DNA of 64,000 nucleotides. Origin: Hippasteria phrygiana. Taxonomy: Eukaryota; Echinodermata; Asteroidea; Valvatida; Goniasteridae. A program made the position numbers and the translations under genes. The stretch lies in assembly GCA_037893225.1 (NCBI GenBank), contig JAZGUH010000370.1, positions 1,054,001-1,118,000 of the forward strand. The letters are read 5' to 3'. The notes under the pieces were generated by a model that did no database searches, was not told the origin of the DNA, and saw nothing but the letters and a program-made list of their open reading frames with translations. Positions 50,601-61,100 of this stretch are shown in pieces (within the stretch, counting starts at the first letter, position 1; each line of letters begins with the position of its first letter).

Positions 50601-52826
50601 TCGAAAGCACGTGCGGCAGGAATGAATTTCTGGATCCGTTCACATTGCGCTGCCGGCCACTGCTGTGCCTAGGAGGAGTTAGGCCGGAGAATGGCGTCTG
50701 CGTCAGGCCGAATCTTCCCAGAAAGCCAACAGAAATTGCCTCTGGTGACTGTGTCCCTCCTGGTTACGTAGACCTAGAAGTGGACATGTGTTTAACTGAA
50801 GAGTCAGCGTCTGATGCCTGTGAATTATGGGGCGAATGCTTTGGTCTTCGAGACTCATCACGCGGTTGGTGTGAAACACAAGGAGATGAGGCGCTTCATG
50901 TGGAAGAAGAGGTTAGGGGTAGCTGTGATCGTTTGACGCGCATTCATATTGCTCTGAACACAACGGCACAAGTAATAGATGACACACTGATGAGAAAGAT
51001 AGAAGGAAGTCTGAAGTGTCCGTCCGTGGCCTTCGTACCCAAAGTGACCATGAAAAGGGGATGTTTACCACCCGCAGTGAGCAGATGCCATGACTACCAT
51101 AGTCAAAATGGGAGTTCTGTGTATTTGACGTCTTGGAACCAAACTGAGACATTATACCTGCGAGATCTCAATAAGCTGTATTTGTTAGATGAAACTCTAT
51201 ACCAGATCAGATACAACGTGGGCCCAGGGGGTTCCGTAAACAAAACTGAAACCGTAACAGTTTGTGGAAATCCCATTGATTTCAACTGCTCCTTGGTGAG
51301 AGTGAATTCTAGCAAGTTTTCAAAGCTCTTGGCTGCTGGTGATGCGCCTCTGACTGTTGATAACCACGTCACCCTGGCGGCCGGTGGAGCTTTAGTGTGC
51401 CACCATCTTGTCCTCAGTGGTAATAACACAATACATTATGTCACACTGGTTGCTTTGATTGTATCCATGTTGGCCTTAGTGGCGAGTTTCATCACCTATG
51501 TTGTGTTTCCTAGTATTCGGAACCTACCAGGCCGGTGCGTCATGTCTCTTATAGTAGCCGTCTTCTCGGCCCAGTTGCTGTTTCTAGTCACGGGGGAGGA
51601 TGTGGCTGCATCGGTCAGCGAGGCTTCCTGTGCCGTCTTGGCCGTTTGTCTCCACTACGCTAGTCTCTCAACCTTCAGCTGGACCAACGTGTTGGTGCTG
51701 TACCTGGCCCGTACGCTGGGGCCAGGGGCTAAGCCATCCGCTGCCAGCCAGCACCGCCACTCCTTCTTGTACTTCAGTCTCTTCGGCTGGGGGGCTCCAC
51801 TGGTCATCATCCTCATCTGTGCCATTCTTCACTTCGTACCAGACCTGGTCATCACCTACGGGGTCTCTGTGGGTCGCGGGGGCATACGGTCTTGCAGCTT
51901 GACCGACAGGGACGTGGAGATAGCGGCCTTTGTTGTTCCCATCTCCGTCTCCGTCTTGGCGAACGTCGTGCTGTTCCTGACCATCCTGGTGGGCTTCACA
52001 TTCCGAAGGACGCCCTCTACTGGTAGCCTGTGTTCCAAAGAGGCGCGCATGAGTCGCTTGCGGAGGGACGCCTTCATTTCAATAAAGGTAACGCTATAGG
52101 AGTAAATCCCCTTTTCCCCATCCCATAAGAGTGTTTGCTCTCTTGATGCAAATATTTACTCAAATCCTACGTCCATCTTTTTTATAGATCACAATATTGG
52201 GATGAATTAAAAACAAAGAAGCTAGAGTCTTTGTCTGCTGACAATGGAACCTCGACATCGATTCAAAGCATGCAAATATCGAGTGGGAGGCACACTCTCC
52301 TTTTACAAAAGCGTTTTTACCAAAGCAAATAGCGCCCCCTATTCGTGATCACCATTATCTCAAGAAGGCAGATTGGATTGCTGCTGCGTTACCATCAATT
52401 TCAGGCCGAGGGGGCAGGCTGGAGAATAATGGATGCAGACAAAAATGATTGGTGTTATTTTACCCACAGATTGGATTTCTTCTGGCGTCCAGCTGGATCT
52501 TCGGTTTCCTGGCGACGGCATTTGAAAGCGAGGCCCTGCTGTACTTGTTCTGCATCTTGACGTCTCTACAGGGGGTCTACATCTTCCTGGCGTTTACCTT
52601 CACCCAACAAGGGAGGGCGCTGTGGAGGGAGAAGCTGGGCATGAAGCGCCCAAAACCGACACCCAAGAAGCCCGCGCCCGGGAGGAAATACTTCCAGAAG
52701 CCGATGATGAAGGCGGTGTCGTCGACAGCTGACAGGGAGGACCTGTGCCGTAAGCACTCGCCGTCGGAGCACCAGGCTGCAGACACGGCGCACACTGGCA
52801 TGGCAAAAGATGGCGACATTGTCTAG
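44520..52826 (+). CDS. Somatomedin-B-domain seven-transmembrane receptor (Methuselah/adhesion-like GPCR), 3 exons
   Basis: A predicted plasma-membrane receptor of 955 residues; ligand unknown. Order: signal peptide (about 1-20), somatomedin-B-like module (C51-C74, CFCDELC then DCC), and a long N-glycosylated ectodomain with two related motifs, YCAMCHG (about 188) and YCALCNG (about 291). Then CHHLVLS and seven hydrophobic segments: TM1 near 622-645 (LVALIVSMLALVASFITYVV), TM2 after LPGRCVMSL, TM3 with SFSW/TFSWTNVLVLYLAR, TM4-5, TM6 at the start of exon 3 (IGFLLASSWIFGFLAT) and TM7 (LLYLFCILTSLQGVYIFLAF). The tail is basic. LPGRCVMSL and SSWIFGF patterns fit the Methuselah-like branch of class B2. 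A canonical GPS cleavage site (HL before S/T) is not seen. Exon phases agree (1, then 0). A missed 5' exon in the 5-kb first intron is possible. Confidence 0.82.
45139..45149. mobile_element. Right end of a CACTG-type MITE
   Basis: TTTTTGCAGTG followed by TA at 45150-45151, preceded by TGTTTA/TAAACA-rich sequence. The left end was not found. Confidence 0.4.
45402..45842. mobile_element. GGGCCTGTTTGTTTCACAC MITE, copy 1
   Basis: Left GGGCCTGTTTGTTTCACACG pairs with CGTGAAACAAACACGCCC at the right. Inside are TATATGTTGCATGCTGGGAG and CGCCATCTTGGATCTTGCGA. Copy 2 is at 46890. It lies in GPCR intron 1. Confidence 0.85.
46890..47335. mobile_element. GGGCCTGTTTGTTTCACAC MITE, copy 2
   Basis: About 90% like copy 1 in the same orientation, 1.5 kb downstream in the same intron. 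A fragment (AAACAAACAGGACCTTAGG) also occurs near 59991-60009. Confidence 0.85.
47337..47549. mobile_element. Short inverted-repeat element
   Basis: ATGTATACAAATCTGGACAG and CTCATTGGCTGTT at the left face CAGCCAATGAGCTATCCAGA and TTGTATATATGCAT at the right. It abuts the preceding MITE. Confidence 0.7.
48190..48356 (+). mobile_element. TTAAAGG-ended element family, right fragment
   Basis: Carries GACAGCACACCAGGTGCCAT, CATTTCACAGGATG and a right end near ACACTACATTTAAATG. Confidence 0.55.
49568..49628. repeat. (AAAC)n microsatellite before GPCR exon 2
   Basis: About 14 AAAC units, interrupted once by CCCC, end some 60 bases before the exon 2 acceptor. Confidence 0.93.
49692..52087 (+). CDS. 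GPCR exon 2: ectodomain and TM1-TM5
   Basis: A single 2396-base exon, from TTTTCAACAG|AC to ATAAAG|GTAACG. The frame is open throughout and G/C content is higher than its surroundings. It carries the somatomedin-B cysteines, both Y-C-A-x-C motifs and five membrane segments. Confidence 0.9.
52470..52826 (+). CDS. GPCR exon 3: TM6, TM7 and cytoplasmic tail
   Basis: Follows TTTTACCCACAG and starts in phase 0 with IGFLLASSWIFGF; the stop is TAG at 52824-52826. The tail is lysine/proline-rich (KRPKPTPKKPAPGRK), with serines that could be phosphorylated. Confidence 0.9.
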   Translation: MGFLLASSWIFGFLATAFESEALLYLFCILTSLQGVYIFLAFTFTQQGRALWREKLGMKRPKPTPKKPAPGRKYFQKPMMKAVSSTADREDLCRKHSPSEHQAADTAHTGMAKDGDIV

Positions 52827-53050
52827 GTTCCAATCTTCTCAAAGCTGTATATATGTACACATTCTTATGGAGTTTCTGATGTAAAATTGTATAAAGGCGT
52901 GAGGACAGACATTGGACAACTCTAAATCTTAACACATGAGACAAACTCGGCTTCCAGACTATAGTCGCTACAAAAATACACGTACAGTACATCATGACAG
53001 ACCCAGCGCCCGGAAGCCAACTGCCACGAATAATACACGTGCGTGCTCAC
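52827..53050 (+). other. Likely 3' UTR of the GPCR gene
   Basis: No AATAAA occurs between the stop and the mariner element; the nearest is the one inside the element. Extent is inferred. Confidence 0.45.
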
Positions 53051-53434
53051 AAGGGTCGGCTGAAAAGTTCGTAGGTTGACTCTAAAGGAGCAATGCCAGA
53101 TCAATAAAGCTTCAAATACATTTATTTTGATAACTAATTGCGTTGTTTGTTTCCAGGTAAGGCCGTATTTGGTGGTTTGTAGACGACTTCGTAAAAATGG
53201 AAAAAATTTGGCGTCGAAACGATATAGGCCTTCTTTGGAGGGGGTGATGAGGCCGTGTGTTTCCACTGCATGGATTGCATCTTTGTCTCTGGCTCAAAGT
53301 GATGGACCCAGCACTCGTCCAACAGCATGCAATACATGTAGTTATAAAAAGGGTTGAAATAAATGCATTTTAAGTTTCATTGATCTGGCATTACTCCTTC
53401 AGAGTCAACCTACGAACTTTTCAGCCAACCCTCG
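53051..53434 (-). pseudogene. Internally deleted mariner element with transposase remnant
   Basis: Terminal repeats of about 54 bases: AGGGTCGGCTGAAAAGTTCG at the left, matched in reverse at the right (GAGGGTTGGC). On the minus strand 53134-53337 reads DECWVHHFEPETKMQSMQWK, the segment around the second aspartate of mariner (D,D34D) transposases. Only about 65 residues remain. AATAAA at 53103-53108 lies just inside the left repeat, about 280 bases after the GPCR stop. Confidence 0.85.
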
Positions 53435-53695
53435 TATAATCACATGAGACTGGATTGCATTACAACAATTTGTAATTGCATAACAGCGTCACAGCTGGTG
53501 TTACATAAGCGCGCCACGACGCTCTTTAGACACCACAATTTTAGGGGGAAATTCGTGCAAAGCAAGGCAGTTTTGGAGCCGAATGGGTAAAAAACGGCAC
53601 ATAACTGAGAGTTATTACCCGATGATTTAAATGTTCGTACTACTCGGTGATACTGGACCTATCCAACGAGGCATACAGGAAAACTTGACAAGACT

Positions 53696-53895
53696 CCCGG
53701 AGTTGTAATCAAGTCGATTACTCGTCAATCACAAGTCAAATCAGTTGTCAATCACAAGTCAGCTCACAAGCTTTAGGGGATGATCAATGACAAAGGAATG
53801 CTTTTGTCACAGTTTGTTTGAATGGCTTTTGACTTGGCTTGGGACCTGACTTACGGTGTGACTTGTGATGACTCGATTACAACCCTGCCAGTCTC
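53696..53895. mobile_element. CAGGG-TGTA hAT-like element, copy 3
   Basis: GAGTTGTAATCAAGTCGATT at the left and GACTCGATTACAACCCTG at the right, with GATCAATGACAAAGGAATGC inside. Subterminal CAATCACAAGTCA units occur two or three times. Confidence 0.7.
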
Positions 53896-55026
53896 CATGA
53901 AGTTCCCGTAGCGGTTGTAATTGCATTTTGTTTGGCCTAAAAAACAAACTTCTCATATTTCATCATAAAGTAGTCTAAAGTGTGCATCGATATTTATAGA
54001 CAATATCCGTCATTTTTCCACGCTTGATAATGATTTGAATGCTTGAAGTATGCTTGAAGTACTTTAGGTCTTATTAAAATCATGGTTAGTGACGTCATTG
54101 AATGTGAATTATAAAATAGATACATCAAAATATTTAAATATGAAAGTAGACCTTGTCAAAACCTTTATTGTTGATAAGTCTCTCATTTGCATCAAGTTTG
54201 ACAAGATATAAAAAGCTATCCACCGTGTATAATTTTGGCCACTATTTTTGTTTTAATCCCTGCTAATCGAAAAAAAGAACTCACCTCAAAACCATTATCA
54301 TGAAACAAAATTGTTATTTAAAAAATGTATCTTGTGAAATACACTATACTAGCAATATCATCATGTCTGTGCATTATTTTTGTTTCAAAACGTAATAAGA
54401 TGAATGACATCAACTATTCACAGTGATAGACGAAAAATATAATTGCACTTATTGCATATTTAATAAAATACATGTATTTGATTATACAAACAATTGTGTA
54501 TATATATATTTAACGGCTTACTTACAATCTGTTATTATACAGCTCTGTGTAACTAGCCCTTCGGCATCCCTGTTAAAGTTAGTTTGACAGATTTAAGAGG
54601 TAAAAAGTGTCAGATTGAAAGAACAGTTTGTTTTTCAATTTAATAAAATCAACAACAAAATAAAAAAAACAATTACTTTTTTAAAAGAGACAGATTTTTT
54701 TTGCACTGATTAAACTGCAATTGAAAACTGTGCTCAGAATCGATTTGGTTACATTTTGGTTAATTTTACTGCATTACCATTTAAACTGTCTGTATTACAA
54801 ATGTGAACTTTCAAATTGTATACATTTATGCGCCCGTATTGGTCGTGTGAGTTGAAACATCATGGCATTACAGTTGCTATTGAAATCCATTTGATTCTGT
54901 GACATGTTCTGTCTATACTTGTCTGTGTACTTAATTAATTTAATTTTGGATTATATGATTGTTCAACTTGATCTCGAAATTTTATATACATTTTTTTTAC
55001 GAATGTCGCCCAACACAAAGACTTAA
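53896..55026. other. A/T-rich intergenic stretch, nothing recognised
   Basis: No repeat ends, exon or RNA gene could be supported here. Confidence 0.5.
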
Positions 55027-55521
55027 AGGCCGAGTTCGGGCGGTCTGTTCTTAACACGAGTTCCCTGTTCTTGCGCCCGAACGGCGGGAACGCGACCCGC
55101 GAACATTGCACTCGGAACAAGATCACACACCACCTACCAGTCGGCGTTTACAAGAACATGACGAAATTTGACGAGACGTAGAAGACGACCAAAGATGGCG
55201 GATGATTTGACGAAGCATAAAAGTCGGCGTAAATGTTGCCCTTCCAAACAATTTGAAAAATAAAGCTTTTTCAGAACAAACTAGGGGAAAATGCAGTCTA
55301 AATATTGTGCTTCCGTTAAATTATTTTGCGTCTGAAATTCAGGTTTTTGAAACGAAGGCTTGAATAACGTACATGGGCGCAGCCATTACATTTTGCGTGG
55401 TTACCAGCGATAGATGGCGCTCTTGGCCATCAGACGTTCTTTGGCGTTCGAGCGGCCGGAACACGAACGAAGACACGAGTTGTTCTTGAGCAAACAAGAA
55501 CAACTCGCCCGAACTCAGCCT
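55027..55521. mobile_element. AGGC(C/T)GAGTTCGGGC inverted-repeat element
   Basis: AGGCCGAGTTCGGGCGGTCT at the left and CGCCCGAACTCAGCCT at the right, about 495 bases apart, with GTTCTT motifs next to both ends. Target duplication unclear. Confidence 0.7.
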
Positions 55522-55783
55522 GAAAGGCCATTAGGTGAGGGCTATATGGAGTGAGAAAAAAGAAGGAATAGGTGTTGTTGAGGTCACTCCATCTCCAAAA
55601 ATCCCCCCTCTGTGCTAAAATCATTTTGGCGAGCTGTGGCCGAGAAGGAAAGGAGAAAACAAAAACCACCGTAGATTGCTTCTGTTGTCGCTGTACAAAC
55701 CTTACAAAAGAATCGTGACCGGGAAGACGGCATTGCGTAAAAAAAAAAAAACGGAAAAATGGATATATTGCCAAACAATAGTA

Positions 55784-55975
55784 CACTGTAAAAAACGTTG
55801 GGTATTAATTGGGCAACTGCTATTTACCCAACATTGGTATTAATTTACCACATTTTTAGTTAATTCAGGTTACAATGGACCAATGGGAAGAATATGCCAA
55901 AGAGTTTGGGTTGTTGATATGTTGCCCAACATTGGGAAAAATATCAACCCATTTTTACCAACTTTTTAAAGAGTG
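55784..55975. mobile_element. CACTGTAAAA-type MITE, copy b
   Basis: CACTGTAAAAAACGTTGGGT at the left; decayed right end AAAGAGTG. TA on both sides (55782-55783, 55976-55977). Opposite orientation to copies a and c. Confidence 0.78.
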
Positions 55976-56309
55976 TAAGGTGGTAAATCATGAACACTTT
56001 TGCTGTTCATTTAAAAAACCAGTTTTTCACATCGTATTATACTAGAAATTAATATTACATTCTTGTCCATATTACATCCGTATTTAAAAAAAAAACAGGC
56101 TGGGTAAATTAATATTTCTACGCGCTATTTTACACACAGATCCACACCGATTAAAATAGAAAATTGTCTCTACGTGAGGCAATTCCATGGGCCTGTCAAA
56201 CACAACAATTTGCTTTATAGCACAAAAGTGTTCCACATTAATTTATAGAAACAGGTGTAGCCCCAACTGTGATTTCCATGCTAGCTGAATACCAGTCACA
56301 AGCAATATA

Positions 56310-56708
56310 CAGGGTGGTAAAAAAAAACAACGAAACGGCATATACTTCCGCTACCCGGAGACTTAAACAACCTGGCAATGCATGGGTAATTTTGTTAAAG
56401 AAAAATGATACCAAGATCTCGCGATTCGGTCCAGTAGTTTCTGTTCTCGGACCTATTGTGTGAAACAAAGTCAGGGGTCATTTTTGGTCCCGAGATATAA
56501 CAAGTATGCTATCATCATGAATGGAATAAATGGCCAAGTGACCCGACTTTGCTTCACAAAATAGGCTCTGGAGCAAAAACTACTGGACCGAATCGGGAGG
56601 TCTTGGTATCATTTTTCTTCTAAAAAGATTCTCCATCCATATCAGTACAGGTGGTTTGACTCTAAACGTGGTGGAAGTATGCCGTTCCGGGTTTTTTGGA
56701 CCACCCTG
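56310..56708. mobile_element. CAGGGTGGT-ended MITE with TA duplication
   Basis: CAGGGTGGTAAAAAAAAACA at the left and GGACCACCCTG at the right. TA lies on both sides (56308-56309, 56709-56710). GGTCCAGTAGTTTCTG and its complement pair inside (CAAAAACTACTGGACC). Confidence 0.8.
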
Positions 56709-56914
56709 TATATCACATGGATACTTGGCTGGTTATCCTGGTTTTTTTTAAAGGAAAACGTTTCACGCTAAGCAAATTGTGTGCAGTTTGCCCGTGGTCT
56801 CTCCTTTTCTTTCGAGATGTCCAGTCAATAAAACAATAAAACGCTGTGGACGTTTTAAATAGCTAGCTATCAGTAGCACGAGCATTGCATTTTGCTTTTA
56901 CTTGAAGTGGTTAA

Positions 56915-56988
56915 GACCGAGTGGTTAAGACGTCTGCACGAGTAAGCAGGAGGTCGTGGGTTCGAGTCCCACCCGAGTAAGCCTGTGA
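56915..56988 (+). repeat. tRNA-Ser/Leu-like SINE head
   Basis: GACCGAGTGGTTAAGACGTC resembles a tRNA-Ser/Leu A box, and GGTTCGAGTCC (56959-56969) is a B box. An extra variable arm is possible, but the acceptor stem does not close. It is followed by a T run, which could be a Pol III stop. Confidence 0.55.
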
Positions 56989-57208
56989 TTTTTTTTTTTC
57001 ACAGGCTTTCGGAAAGCACTGAGCACGCAGTGCTTGACACACTAAGTCGGGGAAGGGCAAACATCCCTCCTTCAAACTGATCTTACAAATACATGTACCG
57101 AAGGTGCTGTGAAGACGAAAACCTGTGGCTCACTCACATTCTCGTGGTCACACCCTCAAGACATGCAGCAGAGTGCGCAAGTCTTGCGATTTGACAGTCA
57201 CTTGTTTG

Positions 57209-58114
57209 TTACTTATTAATCTGGACGTAACCTTTTAGGAACTTGCTTTCAGATGCTGTAGGCTTCCGAAACATACCACTATTCACGTATTTATCGTCGT
57301 TTGTTTTCTCCACCGTCATCTGTTGTGTTCCCATTTCACACTCCTCATAGACGTTCGTGTTCGAGACAGACGTGGGGTGAAGATCCCGAGTGCTTAGACG
57401 CCGAATCCCCACTGTACAGTCATCACCAAAGTCTTCCTTCCTGTTTGAGGCAGTGGAGGAGGGAAGGGCCTGGGTGGAATTCCCTTCTGGCGGCCAACTG
57501 CTCTCAGTGGGTTCTGGGTTGCGGGGGCGTAACGAGGGAGGTGGGTCAGAGTTCCTGAGCGCTACTCTCAGCTGCGGTTGGTGGATGTTTGACCAAAGAG
57601 GGGGGATGTTTGACCGAAGAGTGTGTACCTCATCAGGTTCTTCGTCGTTCTCCTCGGGTTGGTTGTCAGAGCAAGCCTGAGAAATGCGATCGCGCATCGT
57701 TATCGGCGGAACCTCGTACACAACCTCTTCCTGTTCCGTGCACTGCGTGGGCTTCTTGAAGGCCGCGAAGATCGGTTTCGGCCGTCTGTCGTGTCCAATC
57801 TCTTCCCTGACAATCTCAACAGCGCCGGGCAGGCTGCTGTCGCGGAGCATATCACAGAGACGCTTCAGTCGTGCCGCTTTTGTCGGCGCCCCTCGCTCCC
57901 CAGAAAAAATGGCGCTCAGGACAGCCGTGGAGGGACAGTGACGTTTCTCAAAGAAGCAACCCTGGCTGCTGCCAAAGACGTGGTCCGCAAGGTTCTTCCA
58001 GCGTTTCTCGCCATCGAGGTACAGGCATAGCTTGTGGAAGGCTGGCGGAGATAGGGGGAGCTCGTCCTCACAGCCCACCGGCCAAGTATACACTTCTGCC
58101 GGATGCGGTTGGAT
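57209..58114 (-). CDS. ZU5/death gene: death domain and C-terminal tail
   Basis: Follows TTTCCCCTAG, phase 0, stop at 57209-57211. The death domain covers roughly the first 100 residues (PPAFHKLCLYLDGEKRWKNL onward). The tail is low in hydrophobic residues and has VVYEVPP, NVYEECEM, DKYVNSG and GYVQINK. YVNS fits a Grb2-type SH2 site (Y-x-N) and YEVP a Crk-type site (Y-x-x-P). These are motif matches only. Confidence 0.85.
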   Translation of the reverse strand: MQPHPAEVYTWPVGCEDELPLSPPAFHKLCLYLDGEKRWKNLADHVFGSSQGCFFEKRHCPSTAVLSAIFSGERGAPTKAARLKRLCDMLRDSSLPGAVEIVREEIGHDRRPKPIFAAFKKPTQCTEQEEVVYEVPPITMRDRISQACSDNQPEENDEEPDEVHTLRSNIPPLWSNIHQPQLRVALRNSDPPPSLRPRNPEPTESSWPPEGNSTQALPSSTASNRKEDFGDDCTVGIRRLSTRDLHPTSVSNTNVYEECEMGTQQMTVEKTNDDKYVNSGMFRKPTASESKFLKGYVQINK

Positions 58115-61100
58115 CTAGGGGAAATACCAGAATACAATCTCAAGTCAAAATACGATTTCATGCACGATAAAAAAGGAAAGTGAAGGAGAAATTGATCAAG
58201 CTTAAAGGTAATTTCCAACATTTTGTACTAAATCTAAAAAAAAAAGAATGATTTGATATTTAGTAAAGAATAGTCTCATGGAACCTGGTGTGCTGTCATT
58301 TTCAAGAAAGTACCAGTTGGAAAATAACCTGACTTATTTTCAAATAAACTGACCCCAATTAACCAAATTTAGTTAGTCCACATTTTGTTTGCAATCAATA
58401 CCTATTCGTGAACGGGTGTAAGCCAGCTCGGCTGGTACCCTGACCTGATAATTTCCCGATGTCTATAAATTGCTCAGTTTCGTTTAAAGTAGGGTCAGGG
58501 AACCAGACTTCAAGAACAGCATTCTGTTCTTGATTTTTCCAGCATCTATGAACATAACACTTTAAACGGGTCATCACAATAATATTTGCTATAAAATACT
58601 AATCCCCACATCCAGCCATTTCAACAACAAAAATACAGAAAAAACAAATGTATATTAGGCGAAGTAAAAAGCACCATGTTTTATCGTCCCCGCCCGCTTT
58701 CTTTTTGGGGGCGCCTGTATTTTTTTATATTTTTTTTTACCAGTGGACAAATGAGTTGACAACTCTAAAATGTAAACCGATCCATCGGAAAATAGAAAAA
58801 ACCTTACTAAAACTATTAAAACATGTTCAATGTTTCTTTCATTTTTGTGTCTTAGAACAGTTAAAAAAACAAACTACGGTTGTCGGAAATTTATAAAAGA
58901 ATGGCGGCCATCTTGAAAAAAATAAATAAAAAGCCCTCCTTCCTTTTAAAAAACCCGGACGCAAAACATGTTTTTTACTTGTCATTACTTCTAAATTTAG
59001 TGTATAATTTAGTCATTGTTGAGAGTTAGCAGTGTTTTTAAATTTGTTAAGATGGTCATTTACCAAATTACCACTGATGTATATTGAAATTAATTTGGAG
59101 GCAATGCCCTTACGAAAATAGTCCAAGTGACCAGGTCCCACTTGACAACCTTGTATTACATCAGAAGTGACGTAATACTTACTCTGTCCTCTGTTCCGGT
59201 CCAAGCTTTGATGTCATCGACGACCCTGATTTTCACGGCTAAGTTATCATTCTGTGACCTATGACCTATGACGAAATCGCATTCTAACGGGTGCACCCCG
59301 TCGTCTCTGCTGCTGCTCGGAGGACGGAGATTGAGGTTGAAAGTCAAAGCAATATCCACGAATCCTCGGGGATCCTGCCAAAACTTCCTCGATGGAATGG
59401 TCTGTAATCAAATAGTGCCGTTGTCAGTAAGGTTAAACCGTAGGATACAACATTTCTTTTTGCTGTAATTTTCAGAAATGAATGGATCTGGGGGTGAGTA
59501 TTTTATAGCAAATGTTTATAGATACTGAGAAAACAGATAAAACGGAGGAATAAAATTGCTGTTTTTGATGTAGTCTGGTTTCCTGACCCTATACTTCAGA
59601 CAAAACGAAGACATTTATAGACGTCAGAGAATTATCAGGTCCGGGAACTAGACTATTTCCCAACGATTGTCGGCCGACAATCGCTGGAAATTGATACAAA
59701 AATTCCACTTTGCTTGAAAATGACAGCACACCAGGTGCCATGACTTCACAGGATGCTTGAGTCAAGTATAAGGTATTTCATAGTTCAGTAGTTTCGGTTT
59801 TTGGGTGTTTGCAAATGTATACCACATAAGGTTGTAAATCTTTTAGGTTCGGAAACTACGCAGAAACTCCAAATGTCTGTTTCCCATCCGGATTTCGAAC
59901 CGTGATCCCACCGCTGGTTCGCGCTATGCCTGAGGCGGGTTCTGGTGTGTGAACCAACGCACCCACACTGATCGAAATCCGGAACTGTGTAAAACAAACA
60001 GGACCTTAGGTAAGCCCCGCCCCTTTCCGTATTAACCAATCAAAGCCGCGAACATAGTCCAATAAAAGTCCGGTGTGAGCCCAGTCTATATGTATACATT
60101 TACTTAAATGATATTAATTTATTAAGTTAAGACTAATGTCTTCAGCGCTAAGCAAAAAAATGCTTCCCGGGGAACGAAATCTACTTGGACATTTTCACCT
60201 GTCGGGCCCTACACTGTAAAAAAGTTGGTCAAAATGGGTTGATATTTTCCCTAATGTTGGACAAGATATCAACAACCAAAAATCTTGGGCAAATTCTTCT
60301 CAATAATAGGTCCTTTTTTTACCTGAATTAACCAACAATGTGGTAAATTAATACCAATGTTGGCTAAATAACAGTTGCCCAATTATGTTTTACCCAACGT
60401 TTTTGCAGTGTAGTCTTGGATCAAGACGTTACTGTCTGATACTTGTCATCAATCACGGATGTACAGTAAAAGAATCGAGCAAAGAACGGTAGAATCGATT
60501 CTTATCAGAGCGCGTAATATAACACATTTTAGAATCAAATACATTGCAGAGTCGATTTACTGAAAAACAGCGCCCTCGTTATTTTAGCGGAAGGAAAAAA
60601 TGGAACACGAAGGTCTTAGAACCAAGACTAGTCGGGCACTCTGTCAGATCTTACCTCCTCTGTGGGGTTTAATGTCCATTGCTCGTTCAGGTCGCGGATA
60701 TCAACGTTAACATCCACGTTCCTAGGCAGGAAGAGTCTGTGCGTAGTGTCTAGGACTCTGCTGAGTTGCTCCGCCTTTTCAACTCTCTGTATTATGCATA
60801 GAGTGTGAAGTAAAATAGATCGATGCCCATCAGACTCTAATATTCTTCCACCATTCTTATACAAACGGTGACTGCTCTTTGTTTATCTTGGCTTCGTCCC
60901 GAACAAATTTTGTTAGCTAGCCAACAAACTTGCGGTCCTTCAATTTCATTTAGGGCCTAAAGTACAACGCTGTGCGTAAACAAAAAACCGTGGCGAATAT
61001 GGGCTGACAGAGTGATGGAATTTATAACTTCAAAAAATGATAAATAGAGAAGAATGTCAGTGGTGTGTTCAGCCTGGTTTACGGATAGTGGATCACATTT

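Noticed and set aside
53134..53337. 67-residue frame as a functional gene
   Set aside because: It is a fragment of mariner transposase inside an internally deleted element, with most of the protein missing.
57301..58170. Plus-strand frames of 85-135 residues across the death-domain exon
   Set aside because: Antisense shadows of the minus-strand coding exon. The minus frame has recognisable domains and matching splice phases.
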